A DNA stretch of 64,000 bases from contig OZ010800.1 of NCBI GenBank assembly GCA_963932465.1, positions 32,180,852-32,244,851 on the forward strand. Reading direction: 5' to 3'. This DNA comes from Maratus speciosus. Taxonomy: Eukaryota > Arthropoda > Arachnida > Araneae > Salticidae. Under the pieces are notes generated by a model. The model saw only the letters and a program-made list of their open reading frames with translations. It did no database searches and was not told the origin of the DNA. Below are positions 1 to 11,580 of the stretch, piece by piece (within the stretch, counting starts at the first letter, position 1; every line of letters begins with the position of its first letter). Made by a program: the position numbers and the translations under genes.

Positions 1-245
1 AAGTTCTGTATATTACTGAAGTTCTAACAGAATTCATCAACTATTTTTTTAGATATTCGATAGAACGTTTAAACTTGACTGTCCAGTGATGACCTTATAG
101 CGTAAATCAACTTGTATTCATAGCTCACATTTGAAATTTTTTAAAATAAAAAATTACTTTCTAAAATAATAATAATAATAATAATTTGAAATGAAATACA
201 TCAGCAAATATACCTTTCAAGAAAAATAAATACCAAAAACATATA
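1..245. other. AT-rich flank, no gene seen
   Basis: AT-rich sequence with a short (AAT)n run near 165-185. I see no coding potential or element ends here. It forms the left flank of the Helitron that starts at 246; base 245 is A, as expected for Helitron insertion between A and T. Confidence 0.4.
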
Positions 246-3200
246 TCTATAAAAATAAGGAGAAGTTTGTGTGTGAGTGTGTCCTGGTGAGACCGCTGCT
301 CGTAAATCTACAAAGTTTTGGGAGAAGGTACCTCTGGATGTTTTGCACCTTGAAGTCGGATTTTCGATTTTTTGATTAGTTATTTATTTAAATTTTTATG
401 AGAATTTTAAGAGTATTTTTATGTTTCGAGGCGATTTTTCCACATTAGTGAAAGGAATAGGGTTTCATTCTTTTAACCTAACGTAGTAAATTTTGTCCTC
501 TTTTCAAAGAGTCTTATTCGAATTCGTACAGCGATTTTTCGAAAATTTTAATGCGATTTTTAGGGGGTTTCTGTCTTTTGCAGCTATATTTTGACATTAG
601 TAAAAGCAATTTTGTTTCAGTCTTTTAGCCTAATGTACTAAATTTTATTTGTTGCGATTTTTAATGCGATTTTCAATCCGAATTTTAGCGATTTTTCCAG
701 ATTTTTTGCGTTTAGCGTCAATTTTTTCTCATTCAAGAAAATTTTCTGATTACAATGTTTTACCCCATTTGAGTAAATTTTGATCCCTCCGATTTTACAA
801 TATTTAGCAATTTTTAATGTATTTTTCAATACCATTTTTAGCGTTTTTTCGAGTTTTGCTGCGATTTTTTGACATTCGGAAATAAAGTTTTGTTTCAAAC
901 TTTTGGCCTATTATAGTAAATTTTGCAATTTGAGAATTTAAGGCGATTTTTAATGCGATTTTTGCGATTTTTAATTTTTTTACATGCCGCATCGATTTTT
1001 TATCATTCACTAAAGATTTCCGATTACAATGTTTTACCCATTACAGTAAATTTTGACTGCAGCGATTTTTTAATATTTAGCAATTTTTAATGCCGTTTTC
1101 AATGCGATTTTTAGCATTTTTCGATCTCCATAGTGTTTTCTTGACATTCGAAAAAGGAATTTTGTTACAAACATTTAGCATAATGTAGAAAATTGCACCA
1201 AATACGATTTTTAAATGTTAGTGATTTTTAACGATTTTTCGATATTTTTTTATGTTCCGTGTCGATTTTTTTTGTCACTCATGAAAAAATTACTATTGCA
1301 ACGTTTTACCCGATTAGAGTAAATTTTGACTCCTGGGATACTTTTATATTTAGCGATTTTTAATGCATTTTTCAATGCGGTTTTTAGCGGTTTTTTGAGT
1401 CTCATGGCAATTTTTTGACATTCGGATAAGGAATTTAGATTCAACCTTTGAGCCTAATAAAGTAAATTTTGCCATCTACGAATTTTGAACTTTAGAAATT
1501 TTTTATGCGATTTTTCGATAGATTTTACATTTCGCGTCGATATTTGTCATTCGTGAAATCTTTCCGATTACAATGTTTAACACAATTAGAATAAATTTTG
1601 ACCTCTACGATATTTTAATATTTATCAATTTTTAGAGCATTTTGCAATGCGAATTTTAGCCATTTTTCGAGTCCCACGGCGATTTTTTTCACATTCGGAA
1701 GAGAAATTTGGTTTCAAACTTTTAACCTTGTAAATATGTATTTGTATATGGACTTTCTTAATATATTTGTTTCGGTATTATTTGTTTGTTTCGTGTCCAG
1801 TTACAGCACAAAATTACGGAGGCTTTATTTCGTTGGGACACACCTTATTAGTAAATTTTGACATCTAGCTATTTTTTATGCGATTTTTAATGCGTTTTTT
1901 AGTGATTTTCGAGTTTTTTTTCGTTCCGCGTTGATAATGATTACGAATTACAGTGTTTTACCCCATTATAGTAAATTTTGACCCCTGCTATTTTTGAATA
2001 CTTAGCGATTTTTAATGCGATTTTCGATGAGACTTTTAACGATTGTATGAATACCACCGCAATTTTTTAGCATTGGTAAAAGATATTCGGTTTCGACAGT
2101 TAAGCTTAATGTAGTAGATTTTATCATCTACGAATTTTTAATTTTAGTGATTTTTAATGTGATATTTAGCGATTTTTATAGATTCTTTACTCTTTGCGTT
2201 GATTTTTTGTTATTTATGAAATAATTCGTGTTACACTATTTTACTTCCTTATTGTAAATTATGTTTCCTGCTATTTTTTTTTTATTTTAAGCGTTTTTTA
2301 ATGCATTTTGAATGCGATCTGAAGCATTTTTTCGAGTTCCACGGCGATTTTTTCACATTCAGAGAAAATAAATATTGTTTCAAACTTTTACCATAATATA
2401 GTAAATTTTACTATAAACGATTTTTGATTTTTAGCAAATTTTAATGCAATTTTTAACGTTTTTTCGAGGTTTTTTACATTCTACGTCGATTTTTTTTTTC
2501 ATTCTTGAAACATTTCTGATTATGGTGTTTTAAATCGATTTTCTGGTATTAATGAAAGAATTCTGATTACAATATGTTACACCATTTTAGTAAATTTTGT
2601 CCGCTGCTATTTTTGAATATTCAGCGACTTTTAATGCATTTTCCAATGCAATTTTTATAGTTTTTTCATTCCCATTGTATTTTTTTTTTTTTTTTTTTGA
2701 AATTCGGAAAAAAGGAATTTGATATCAAATTTTTATCCTAATATAGTAAATTTTGTCTCCCGCGATTTTTGAATTATAGTGATTTTTAACGATTTTTCGA
2801 GTTCCGTGGCAATTTTTTAACATTAGTAAAAGGATTTATGTTTTTACCTTTTATCCTCATTTAGCAAGCACATTTGGTCTTTTATGCTTTTTAAATTTTA
2901 CCAATTTTTAATGTGATTGTTATTGTGATTTTTAGTGATTTTTAGATATTTTTGGCGTTCCGTGTCGATTTTTTGTTATTCATGAACTATTTCCAATTAC
3001 AATGTTTCTCTCCTCAATTTAAAATTTTTACAACAGTAATTTAAAATATTTAGCGATTTTTAATGCAGTTTTCAATGTGATTTTTTGCCATTCTTCGAGC
3101 TCCGTGGTGATTTTTTGGCATTAGGAAACTGATTTTTATTTCAAACTTTTTGCCTAATAGCAAATTTTTCGATTGCAGTGTTTTATCCCTTATTAGTAAA

Positions 3201-4052
3201 TTTTTACTCTAGGGATTTTTTAACAATTTGCGATTTTTAATGCGATTTTAAATGCGATTTTTTGGCTTTCACATAGACATTTTGACATTTAAAAAAGCAT
3301 TTCTGTTTCAGACGTCTAGGATAAAAGGAATTTAGTTTCAAACCTTTAGCCTATTATGGTAAATATTCTGTCTGCTACTTTTGAAATGTAGCGATTTTTA
3401 TTGCAATTTTCAATGCAATTTGTTAGCGTTTTTTTAAATTTCTTTGAGTTCACGGTAATATTTTGAGATACGGAATGGAATTTGGTTTCAAACTTTTATC
3501 CTAATATAATAAATTTTCTCTTGTGCGATTTTTGCTATTTTACGCTTTTTATCGCGATTTTTAGCTTTTTTCTGCATTTCGCGTCTTGACATTCATCGAA
3601 GGAATTATATTTTAAACTTTAATCCAAGTATAGCAAATTTTGCCTTTCTTGATTTTTGACATTTTTGCGATTTTTAATGCGTTTTTACGTTCTTTCGCGA
3701 TCTGCTGCGAATTTTTAACATTCAATTTTTGACCTAAAGTAAATTCTACACTCCTTCCAATAAAATTTGTTCGGATTTCGCGCAGCAATTTTGGATTATT
3801 TTGTGAATTTTTTATGTGATTTTTAGTGTCTTTTCGAGTCTTGCTACCATTTTTCCACAGTACTAAAAAAAATCCAATTTCAATCTTCTAGCCCAATATA
3901 GTAATTTTGTTTCTCTTTTCGATGAAGCTCACTCGAGATCTGTGCAGCGAATTTTAAATTTTTTGCGATTTTTTATTGTGATTTTCAGAGCTTTTTCGCA
4001 ATTCGGGATGTTTTTTGATGGACCCCCGGGCAACGTCCGGCAAATTAGCTAG
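246..4052 (+). mobile_element. Non-autonomous Helitron with minisatellite interior
   Basis: The 3' end has the classical Helitron form: a GC-rich hairpin (CCGG-GCAACGT-CCGG, 4026-4040), then terminal CTAG (4049-4052) followed by host T (4053). The proposed 5' end is TCTATAAAAATAAGGAG, with TC at 246-247 after host A (245), followed by a GTGTGTGAGTGTGT stretch of the kind seen near Helitron 5' ends. No Rep or helicase reading frame is present, so it would depend on an enzyme encoded elsewhere. Nearly the whole interior is a diverged tandem array. The 3' end is better supported than the 5' end. Confidence 0.62.
420..4015 (+). repeat. Diverged minisatellite of about 140-bp half-units
   Basis: The phrase AGTAAATTTTG recurs roughly every 130-145 bp (for example near 776, 913, 1046, 1318, 1458, 1849 and 1971), between blocks of GCGATTTTTAATGCGATTTTT. 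Two half-unit types alternate. One has CATTCGGAAA...TTTCAAACTTTTAGCCTAAT before the phrase; the other has CATTCATGAAA...CCGATTACAATGTTTTACCCC. The higher-order period is therefore about 270-280 bp. Units are strongly diverged, with indels and an unrelated interruption near 1735-1840. Small open frames on the minus strand here (such as 638-898) come from the A-rich complement and are not genes. Confidence 0.8.
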
Positions 4053-4517
4053 TATAAATATAAAATGAAAATTTTGTATCCAGGACCACTCAACAATTAG
4101 AAGACATTCATTGCCTGACACAACTACCTGTTATTAAAAAAAAAATGTATGAACTTTGTGGATTAATGTTCATAGAAAATATTTTTTAGAGAAATTACGG
4201 AATTATCTTAATCCTTTAGCGGACGATGTCCCCAAAAATAGAACACCTAATTTTAAGAGTACTAGCACCAGGAATATTTAATGAAAAATTTCCTTTTATT
4301 AAGTACGGTAAAATAAGCAAGTTCATTTTTTTTCTTCTTGTTCCTTTTCACTGTTGTGTTGGAGCTTTGTTGTGAGGAGGTCACGTAGACGCGAAGCTCT
4401 GATATTTTGATTTTTTGCGGGATGCACCGCGACGGAGGAGTAAAATTCTTGTTAGAATAGACTTTTTCGTGGTGTTGTTGTTCTACAAAGAGTGTGGTGG
4501 TGATTTTTGTTTTTAAA
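4053..4517. other. Helitron flank and probable 5' UTR of the LINE
   Basis: No gene. The stretch from about 4330 to 4517 becomes more GC-rich and runs directly into the zinc-knuckle ORF1, so part of it is probably the 5' untranslated region and internal promoter of the non-LTR element. The exact 5' end of that element cannot be placed without another copy. Confidence 0.35.
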
Positions 4518-6168
4518 ATGGCGTCTGAGGAAAGAACACAGACAATGAGTGATATTATACAAAGTATAGTGGATCATACTGCTGATCCGAAATTTTCTAA
4601 GGAATTTCAAGGACTAAGTTCCCATTATGAAGAAAACGTTAGTCAATGTATGCTTGAATTCTTCGCCTATCTTGATGACTACATCCACTCAACCAGGAGT
4701 AAAATGGATTACGCAACATCGTCTTCTGACCACCAAAAGGTGAGTGTTGTTTGCCAAGAGGCTTTTTCTTTAATTAGGGAGCCTATCGCATACAATAATT
4801 TACTTAATTCAACTTATTTTGGTATTTTTTGCTTTTCAAAGTATAGATGTTCGGCAAATAAAATTTTAGCACGATTTGGTCTTAACGACTTTACTCTTCC
4901 AAAAAAAGGTACGAAACGTACCCTAGACGAGGGAAACTCACAAATCCTCTTACAAAACAAATATTCTAACCTAGCGAAGGATACCTTAGATTCCCAAATG
5001 TTTGAAAATGATCCGGTGACCACTGACGTTACCGATAACGCGTCGGGAAGTTCCAAAAGCAGGATAAATCCGTTCTATATTGAATTGGAAGGTAATTGGA
5101 CAATTTTGGCCAAAGAAATAGCTGATATAAATCAGGAAAAACCTAACATCGCACTTAAGGGCGAGCGCCTGATGGTGCTTTGTAAGAATGATAATAACTT
5201 CCGGAAAACCGAAAGTTTTCTCGACCAACACGCCAAAAAATATACAACCTTGCACTCAAATGACCAGCCTCCAAAGAAAATTTGTATTAGAGGATTACCA
5301 TGTTATACGGAAAATAGTGTTATAGTAGATAGTCTTAAAGACTACGGATATACAGTTACTAGGGCTGCCATGCTCAAAAACAGAAAAACGGGCAATCCTA
5401 TTCCGCTATATATGGTTAATGTACTCCCAACTAAAAACTTTGAAGAAATTTATAAGATTAAGGAAATCTTGTACATATCAGTTACTATTGAGGCTTTTAG
5501 GAGCCATAATCAGGTAAAACAATGCTACCGCTGCCAGGACTATGGTCACGCCAGTGAGGTATGTGGGTTTACTGAAAATTGCTGCAAGTGCGGTGAACAA
5601 CATCTTACCCCTAACTGTACTCATAAAGGGCGCATAACGCCTAGGTGTGCGAACTGCGGGCTGGCACATCCAGCCACGTACTGCGGTTGCATTAAAAAAC
5701 CATTATAGGCGGGAAACTAACAATCAGAACAATAAGAATAAAGGCAACTCAGCTAGATATACTGATAGGAAGGTTTCTCAGCAGGCCCAAAAACTGGCAG
5801 AAGTCTTCAAAGATTTCAGTTATACTAAAACCAAATCTCAGGATAAAACTAACTCGGAATCAAATGAGTCTGCTTCTAATAATGTTGAATCCCCAGTGGA
5901 GGTTGCCTCTTCCTCACAATCTTCTGAAAATACTAACTCTGCTAATTCTGAAAAAACTAAAAATACTCCACCCCAGTCAACCGGAATTCCTCCCAGCTAC
6001 AGTAATGATATACAGGAAATATTTATTACTTTCCAAGACATAAAAGAGACTTTGCAAATATCCAAATTCATTAAATGTATAAAAAATATTTCTACTCTAG
6101 CTAAAAAATATAACAATCCCATGAAAAAAAATTATTGTTTTTATTCAAGAGTTCGACAAATTAGCTAA
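4518..6168 (+). pseudogene. LINE ORF1, gag-like zinc-knuckle protein (frameshifted)
   Basis: ORF1 proteins of jockey-group LINEs bind the element RNA and form the ribonucleoprotein needed for retrotransposition. The start chosen is ATG at 4518; the frame also opens upstream with non-ATG codons. The first frame runs to 5708 (396 aa). Its C-terminal third carries three cysteine/histidine knuckles: CYRCQDYGHASEVC, CCKCGEQHLTPNC and CANCGLAHPATYC. Just before 5708 a frameshift in an A-run moves the rest into another frame, which stays open to 6168. That tail is rich in Ser, Asn, Thr and Gln. The N-terminal part has no motif I can name. The frame ends in TAATG, overlapping the ORF2 start. Confidence 0.78.
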
Positions 6169-6170
6169 TG
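6166..6170 (+). promoter_or_regulatory. TAATG stop/start overlap between ORF1 and ORF2
   Basis: The ORF1 stop TAA (6166-6168) overlaps the ORF2 ATG (6168-6170). This arrangement is used by several LINEs and RNA viruses for termination-reinitiation, so ORF2 may have been translated by ribosomes finishing ORF1. The overlap is seen directly; the mechanism is inferred. Confidence 0.5.
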
Positions 6171-8864
6171 ATTTCTCCTCTCCCAACCATGTCTAGTCTC
6201 CATCTTAAATCTCTTATTGTGTTATCCTGGAACTGTTCTACTTTAAATAATAAAATTGACGAGCTTCGTATTTTTGTCTCTAACCACCCTAATATTGATA
6301 TAATTCTTCTTCAAGAGGTGCATAAACCTAATAAAAGTATCAAAATTTCTGGTTATAAGCTCTACCATGCCCCTCGTCCTGGATCCGTTCAGGGCGGAAC
6401 TGCCATATACATCAAACACCACATACCACACTACCCTACCCAACAAACTACATACACAGGTCTTGACTATACGGGAATTGTTGTACAATTGCCACGAGTT
6501 AATATTAATTTTGTTTATTTATACGCTAGACACTCACAGTTATTCCCAGTCAACGACCTTACATAGCTTTTCTCACAAAATACGCACTGTTTCATTGCAG
6601 GTGATTATAATGCGCACAACCGGCGATGGAACTGTCATTCAACCACCCGTCGTGGCAGTGCACTACACAACCTAATCACTCACCTAGGACTTAGTTTATA
6701 TGCACCCAACACCCCTACACGTAATGGGCTTGGTAGAGGTCGCCCCTCCATAATTGACTTTGCAATTTCAAAAAAATTGGTTTTTCCTATTAGTTCTACA
6801 GTTATTAATTATTTAAGTTCTGATCACCTTCCTGTTGTTTTTAAAATTGATTGCGTTGATCCTCCCTCTCCCGCCCCATTCTGTGGCTGTGGATTCGAGT
6901 AAATTTAAAAGTATTCTTTCCAATTCTGACCTAACTTTCCCTAATATTACTAACACTGATGATATTGACAATGCTGTTGATAACTTTCAAAATATTATTA
7001 TTAATGCTCAAAAATAAGCTACTTATAAGTATACTAAAAATAATAACTCTTTTACTCTGTCTAACTATATCCATAATGCATGTAAGCAACGTAATGATAT
7101 CCGATGGCTGTATCAAAATACTAGAGATCCTACTTTAAAGCCCATAATTAATCGGCTTAATAATAAAATTAAAAACCTCATTTCTAAAGAAAATCAAAAA
7201 AGCTGGAGCAATTTTCTTAACTCCCTCTTCCCTCAAGATAACTCTCTCTGAAAAATAAAGAAAAAACTTAATAATAATTATTCTACCATCCCCCCCCTTA
7301 ACTGCCTTTAATACCACGACATAAACGGACAAAGACGAGGCGGAAATTCTCGCCAAGTCCTATGCTGAACAGTTTTCCCCTAACCCTTACCTTGCCAGCC
7401 CTAATCATTATTTTGAAGTCAATGAAACTGTTCAAAATTTCTTAGCTACCCCTCCCACGGACCCACTCCCGGAAATTCGACCAATTGTTATTTCTAATAT
7501 CATCAAAAATCTTAAAAATAGAAAAGCCCCTGGATACGATAATATAACTAATTATGCTCTTAAAAATCTTCCTTGCAACTGTATTATTTATCTTACTAAA
7601 CTTACTAATGCTATCCTTCAGTTCTATTACTTCCCTAAAGCTTGGAAGACTTCTATTATTGTACCTATTCCTAAACCTCAGTGTAATCTTCAAGATCCGA
7701 CTAACTATCGTCCCATCTCTCTCCTACCCTCTATCAGCAAAGTTGTTGAGCGAGTCATCAGGTCCCAGTTACATGACATCTTAGACGCACAAAACATACT
7801 CATTCCTGAGCAATTCGGCTTCAGAGCTAAACATTCCACATTACATCAACTCCTTCGTGTTGTAGAGTTCTTGAGTGAGAAACTAAACACGAACACACCA
7901 GCTTCAGCTGTCTTTCTTGTTGTCGTTAAGGCATTTGATAAGGTCTGGCATATTGGCCTTATATACAAACTAATTAAGCTTGGTATAAATGCTAGACTTA
8001 TCTTTCTCATACATTCTTACCTTAGTGACCCCACCTTTCGCGTCCGCCTTAACAACATACTTTCCACTTTATACCTTATTCTCTCTGGTATTTTACAAGG
8101 GCGGTCCTCGGCCCTACATTATTTAACATTTTTCCAACGATATCCCAAGAACACTGAGGACTTATCTTGCCCTGTACGCTGACGACACGGCAATGTACGC
8201 CTCTGCACAACACCCATTCACATTATACAAAGTTCTCCAAAAACGCATAGATAAATTCCTTAACTGATGTACCCCGTGGCGTGTTAAGCTCAACAAGCGG
8301 AAAACAGCTGCTGTCTATTTCTCTAGTAAACTAACATTTCCCAATCGTATTACTATTAACAACGCTACTATCCCTTGGACAAATGACACTAAGTATCTGG
8401 AGGTCACCCTTGATAGAAGATTTACTTGGAAAAAGCATTTTATTAATATTCGAGACAAAGTTGCTGGTATCTCCCAGGCCCTTTCTCCTCTTCTCAAAAG
8501 CAATACTCTTTCTACTCATAATAAACTAATCTTGTATAATGCATGTATTAGATCAATTTTACCTTATGCTTGTCCGATCTGGGGATTCGCTTGCAAAACT
8601 TATATGGAGTATCTTTACGGTGCTCATAACAAAAACCTACGCTATATTCGTAATGGTCACCATTTTCTTCGTAACACAACTACCCGCAGGAATTTGAAAA
8701 CTACCCCCTTAAAAAAGCGCATTAATAAACTTGCTAAAAATTTTTATAAATCTGTTTACAACCTCCCTAACCAAATTATAGCGGAACTACCCGACTACGA
8801 GGTATCCGACCCCACTAATAGAAAACGCCCTAAATACTCGCTTTTGCTTAACGATGAAGACTGA
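6168..8864 (+). pseudogene. LINE ORF2: APE endonuclease and reverse transcriptase (broken)
   Basis: ORF2 nicks target DNA and reverse-transcribes the element RNA at the nick. The endonuclease occupies about 6190-6880: NCSTLNNK, LLQEVHKP (catalytic E), GDYNAHNRRWNC, SIIDFAIS and SDHLPV are all visible, but in more than one frame, with a break at 6566. The reverse transcriptase follows from about 7480: KNRKAPGYDNI, NYRPISLLPSISKVVE, QFGFRAKHST, KAFDKVWH and the catalytic YADDTAMYA near 8170-8200. The C-terminal region (ILPYACPIWGFA) ends at 8864. The residues before KAFDKVW read VVV, where this family usually has a catalytic Asp, so the active site is damaged as well. Several frameshifts and stops (around 6566, 7017, 7250, 8110 and 8265) confirm a pseudogene. 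Confidence 0.85.
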
Positions 8865-9824
8865 GTTTCCCTCACCTTCTGCTCTACTTAACCTTTCTGT
8901 TTGTTCTGTCCTGTCTATAGTATATATAAAAAAAAATTATTCTAATTTTTTTAGCATTATATTTTTTACTAATGTATGGTCTCTGAAAAGAGTCTTTTTT
9001 TTATGGGGCACCCCCCGGAAGCTTTTTCGCCTTTTCCTTCTTTTTTGGAACTAATGGATTTTTTTTTCTTTAATTATATAAAAAACAAATTTCTTTTTCT
9101 TTCTTCGTTTCTTTTTTTTTATGTTATACTAGTACTTATGTACTTTGTCACTTTTTGTTATTCTTTTCTTTTTTCTTAAAAGTAAATTTAATTTTTGTGG
9201 CTACCAGCCACGTCTAAACATTATTATTTTTTAAGGCTCCCTAATGCCCTTGCAACACAATCACCATTCCACTGGATGGAAAGTTGCAACGCAACTAGGT
9301 AATCCATTCAGCTGCTAACATTGTTCCATTGTTCCAGCAAATTTTTATTTTCTAATAAATTCGTTTGTAAATATTCCGGTGTCAGTGCTCCATTCCATCA
9401 TTTTGAAAACAGAATTATTTCGCGCTGGAAACGGTTAAAGGTACTCACAAACAGTGTTCGACTTGAAAAATAAAAGTTACTAGTTCAAAATACCGGCGAG
9501 CTTGAGAAATTACTGATCCATAAATATTTTAGTTAGTCCGCTAATTATGTTCAGAGATTCAGCAAACCACATTTTTCTCCATTTTCCAAATATCTTCCAC
9601 ATCACATGACTACAATGAGAGTTTGATTTTGGTCACTTAGTCCACATTTCCATGAACATTTTAGTAATGATGATGCTATTGGGAAAAGTGCATATTTCGT
9701 GACTCCATTGTCACGCCTTAGGATGAATCATCTGAAGACATTGAAGTTTATATTGGAGTCATTACATTACGCTTGAGAATCATTTCTTGTTCAAGTTGTG
9801 AATGTGACACTTGTCACCCTTTTA
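8865..9824. other. T-rich LINE 3' region, then unassigned sequence
   Basis: 8865-9225 is strongly T-rich on the plus strand and probably includes the LINE 3' UTR. From about 9230 to 9824 I see no gene, no terminal repeats and no match to other repeats in this window. Confidence 0.4.
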
Positions 9825-10280
9825 AAGTGCGTTTGTAATTATATAAATACGTAGCACCTATAGTTGTCGTCTGTTACGTCTGTCTGTCTTTCCGTCTATC
9901 TGTCTATCTGTCTCACCACGTAAAACAGCGCAAAAACTGCCCGACCGAATGGTTTGAAATTTTAAATATATATTCGTTGCAGAATTTTGTCGAGTCGTTT
10001 CAAATCGTATGTACAGTTCAACTGCAGGGACCGTCAAAACTATTCCGTTACATTACGGCCAATGGGAAGAAATCGTTTCAAATGATTTTTAATGATGTTA
10101 TACGCTTTCAAACATAATAAAATTTATATGCATTTATGAAGTGCACTAAAATATGCATTCTGTAGAAAATGCGGTGCAAAGAATATTTATTATTCATTTA
10201 CAGGGCTTCACAAAAGAATTCCGTTACATAATGATACAGGGAGGTGGGATTGTTTGCGGCGTATTTTAATTATGTTAAAC
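9825..10280 (+). repeat. Family A dispersed repeat, left part
   Basis: Begins with AATTATATAAATACGTAGCAC, then a TCTGTCTGTC-type microsatellite, the phrase ACAGCGCAAAAACTGCCCGA and TTTTGTCGAGTCGTTTCAAA. After this come short internal units built on ACAGGG...CAAAAGAATTCCGTTACAT. Other copies: 12330-12960, 23330-23860 (+), 37510-38060, 43630-44040 and 51925-52294 (-). The copy is interrupted at 10281 by a 1.3 kb element and resumes at 11581. Confidence 0.7.
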
Positions 10281-10404
10281 TAAATTAAGTTAAATAATGC
10301 TATAAAAAGTGATAAAACATCATTATTAAGATTGACGATCGTTTCAGCGCACAAACGGCGACATTTTCAAATTCCTTCACGATAGAAAATATTTTCACAT
10401 AATT

Positions 10405-10498
10405 TAAAAACAATAAACATAGTAAACAATGTCACGAGACATGAGGCATATTGATGCCTCATGTCTCGTGAGATTGTTTACTATGTTTATTGTTTTTA
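10405..10498. repeat. 44-bp near-perfect hairpin
   Basis: Left arm 10405-10448 and right arm 10455-10498 are reverse complements at 43 of 44 positions, around a 6-base loop (TATTGA). The core reads GTCACGAGACATGAGGCA. It lies just inside the left inverted repeat of the fold-back element. Such a strong stem could act as a transcript hairpin or an unstable DNA cruciform. Confidence 0.95.
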
Positions 10499-10959
10499 TC
10501 CGACTGAAAAGAAGGGTTATGTGTTTCACGCGTATCTGTGTATGTGGATTTCTTTATACACTCGAAACATCCCAATGGCAGGATGGATTTTAATGAATGA
10601 GGTCTCTATGAATTCGTCTGAATGGCCCGACGGTTATAGGCTAGGTTTTGCTTTTATAAATTCAAAATGGCGACCGTAAAATAAAAAATGGCGGTAGAGA
10701 CGAAAAATAATTTACGCACCCTATTCAGTGGCATATTATTGGATAGGTCTTTCAAAATGAAGACGATGTTTCATTGACTATTTTACAGTCAGAGGCTCCG
10801 TTAAAATATTATACAACCTGGAAGTTGTGTATGTATTGTGGACCTCTAGCTTTACTGCAACTCTAACCATGATAGACATCAATAGACCTCATCAAAACAG
10901 TGTTTATAGATAGGAACTAACAGTTAAACACAACTTAAGAGTCATCAATACAAGTAAGA

Positions 10960-11360
10960 AAAAAAAATAGGTAAGCAATATAAACAAATAATATAAAAAA
11001 AAAATATTTTAAGTCAATTCCTACTTGGGTCAATAAGATAATTTTTTTTCTCCCATTCTTCTTTCCTTTTGAGAGGCGCTTAAAATGCCTTGATCAAGAA
11101 GAGGGTTCTCTTGGTTTTAAAATACCTTGATCAAGAAGGGGGCTCTCTCGATTATTGAAAATTAATTAATTTAATTTAATTAATTAATTAATATTTGAAA
11201 AAAACTAGATTAACTTTAAGTGTCATCCACTACAAGTTAAAAAAATTTATTTGAGCTTGATTGGATGAATAATAAGTATTTTATTAATGATTGAAAATTT
11301 GAACAAGATGTATATAGCGAGATTGTGAGCTAATAGTAGGAATTGAAAAAAAAAATGTTT
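10960..11360 (+). repeat. Family C fragment inside the fold-back element
   Basis: Matches the family C copy at 16030-16945 at its two ends (AAGTCAATTCCTACTT..., and ATTAATTAATATTTGAAAAAAACT through GAACAAG...GAGCTAATAGTAGGAATTG). The central TGGCGA-rich block is missing. It is a diverged, internally deleted copy carried within the 10281-11580 element. Confidence 0.6.
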
Positions 11361-11580
11361 CACATTGATGAGAAATAATTAATTAGCTCGCTTTTTACAC
11401 AGTCGGAATTTTTTGATTTTTTAAATTTAATTGTTTATTAAATTATGTGAAAATATTTTCTATCGTCAATGAATTCGAAAATTCCGCCGTTTGTGCACTG
11501 AAACGTTCGTCAATCTTAATAAACATATTTTATCACTTTTTATTGCATTATTTAACTTAATCTGCTTAGTATACTTGTTG

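Larger units (their letters stand above)
4400..8950 (+). mobile_element. Jockey-like non-LTR retrotransposon (decayed)
   Basis: The order ORF1 (gag-like, CCHC knuckles), then ORF2 (APE-type endonuclease, then reverse transcriptase), is typical of jockey-group LINEs. Both ORFs are on the plus strand and carry frameshifts and stops, so this copy is dead. The right boundary is uncertain: a T-rich 3' region follows ORF2 to about 9225, with no clear poly-A tail and no target-site duplication that I could find. Confidence 0.82.
10281..11580. mobile_element. Fold-back element with TIRs and 11-bp target duplication
   Basis: The flanks carry an identical 11-mer TTATGTTAAAC at 10270-10280 and 11581-11591. 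The family A copy at 37510-38060 (minus strand) has the same site once and uninterrupted, so the insertion is exactly 1300 bp. Its ends are inverted repeats of about 130 bp sharing ATTAAGTTAAATAATGC, AAAAAGTGATAAAA, AAGATTGACGA and GCACAAACGGCG. The right end has about 15 extra bases. The interior contains a long hairpin (10405-10498) and a piece of family C. I recognise no transposase, and an 11-bp duplication does not match the usual 2-, 4- or 8-bp classes. Confidence 0.65.

Noticed and set aside
638..1444. Three minus-strand open frames of 64-86 codons
   Set aside because: They lie in the minisatellite and resemble each other because of the repeat; Lys/Asn/Ile-rich from A-rich sequence.
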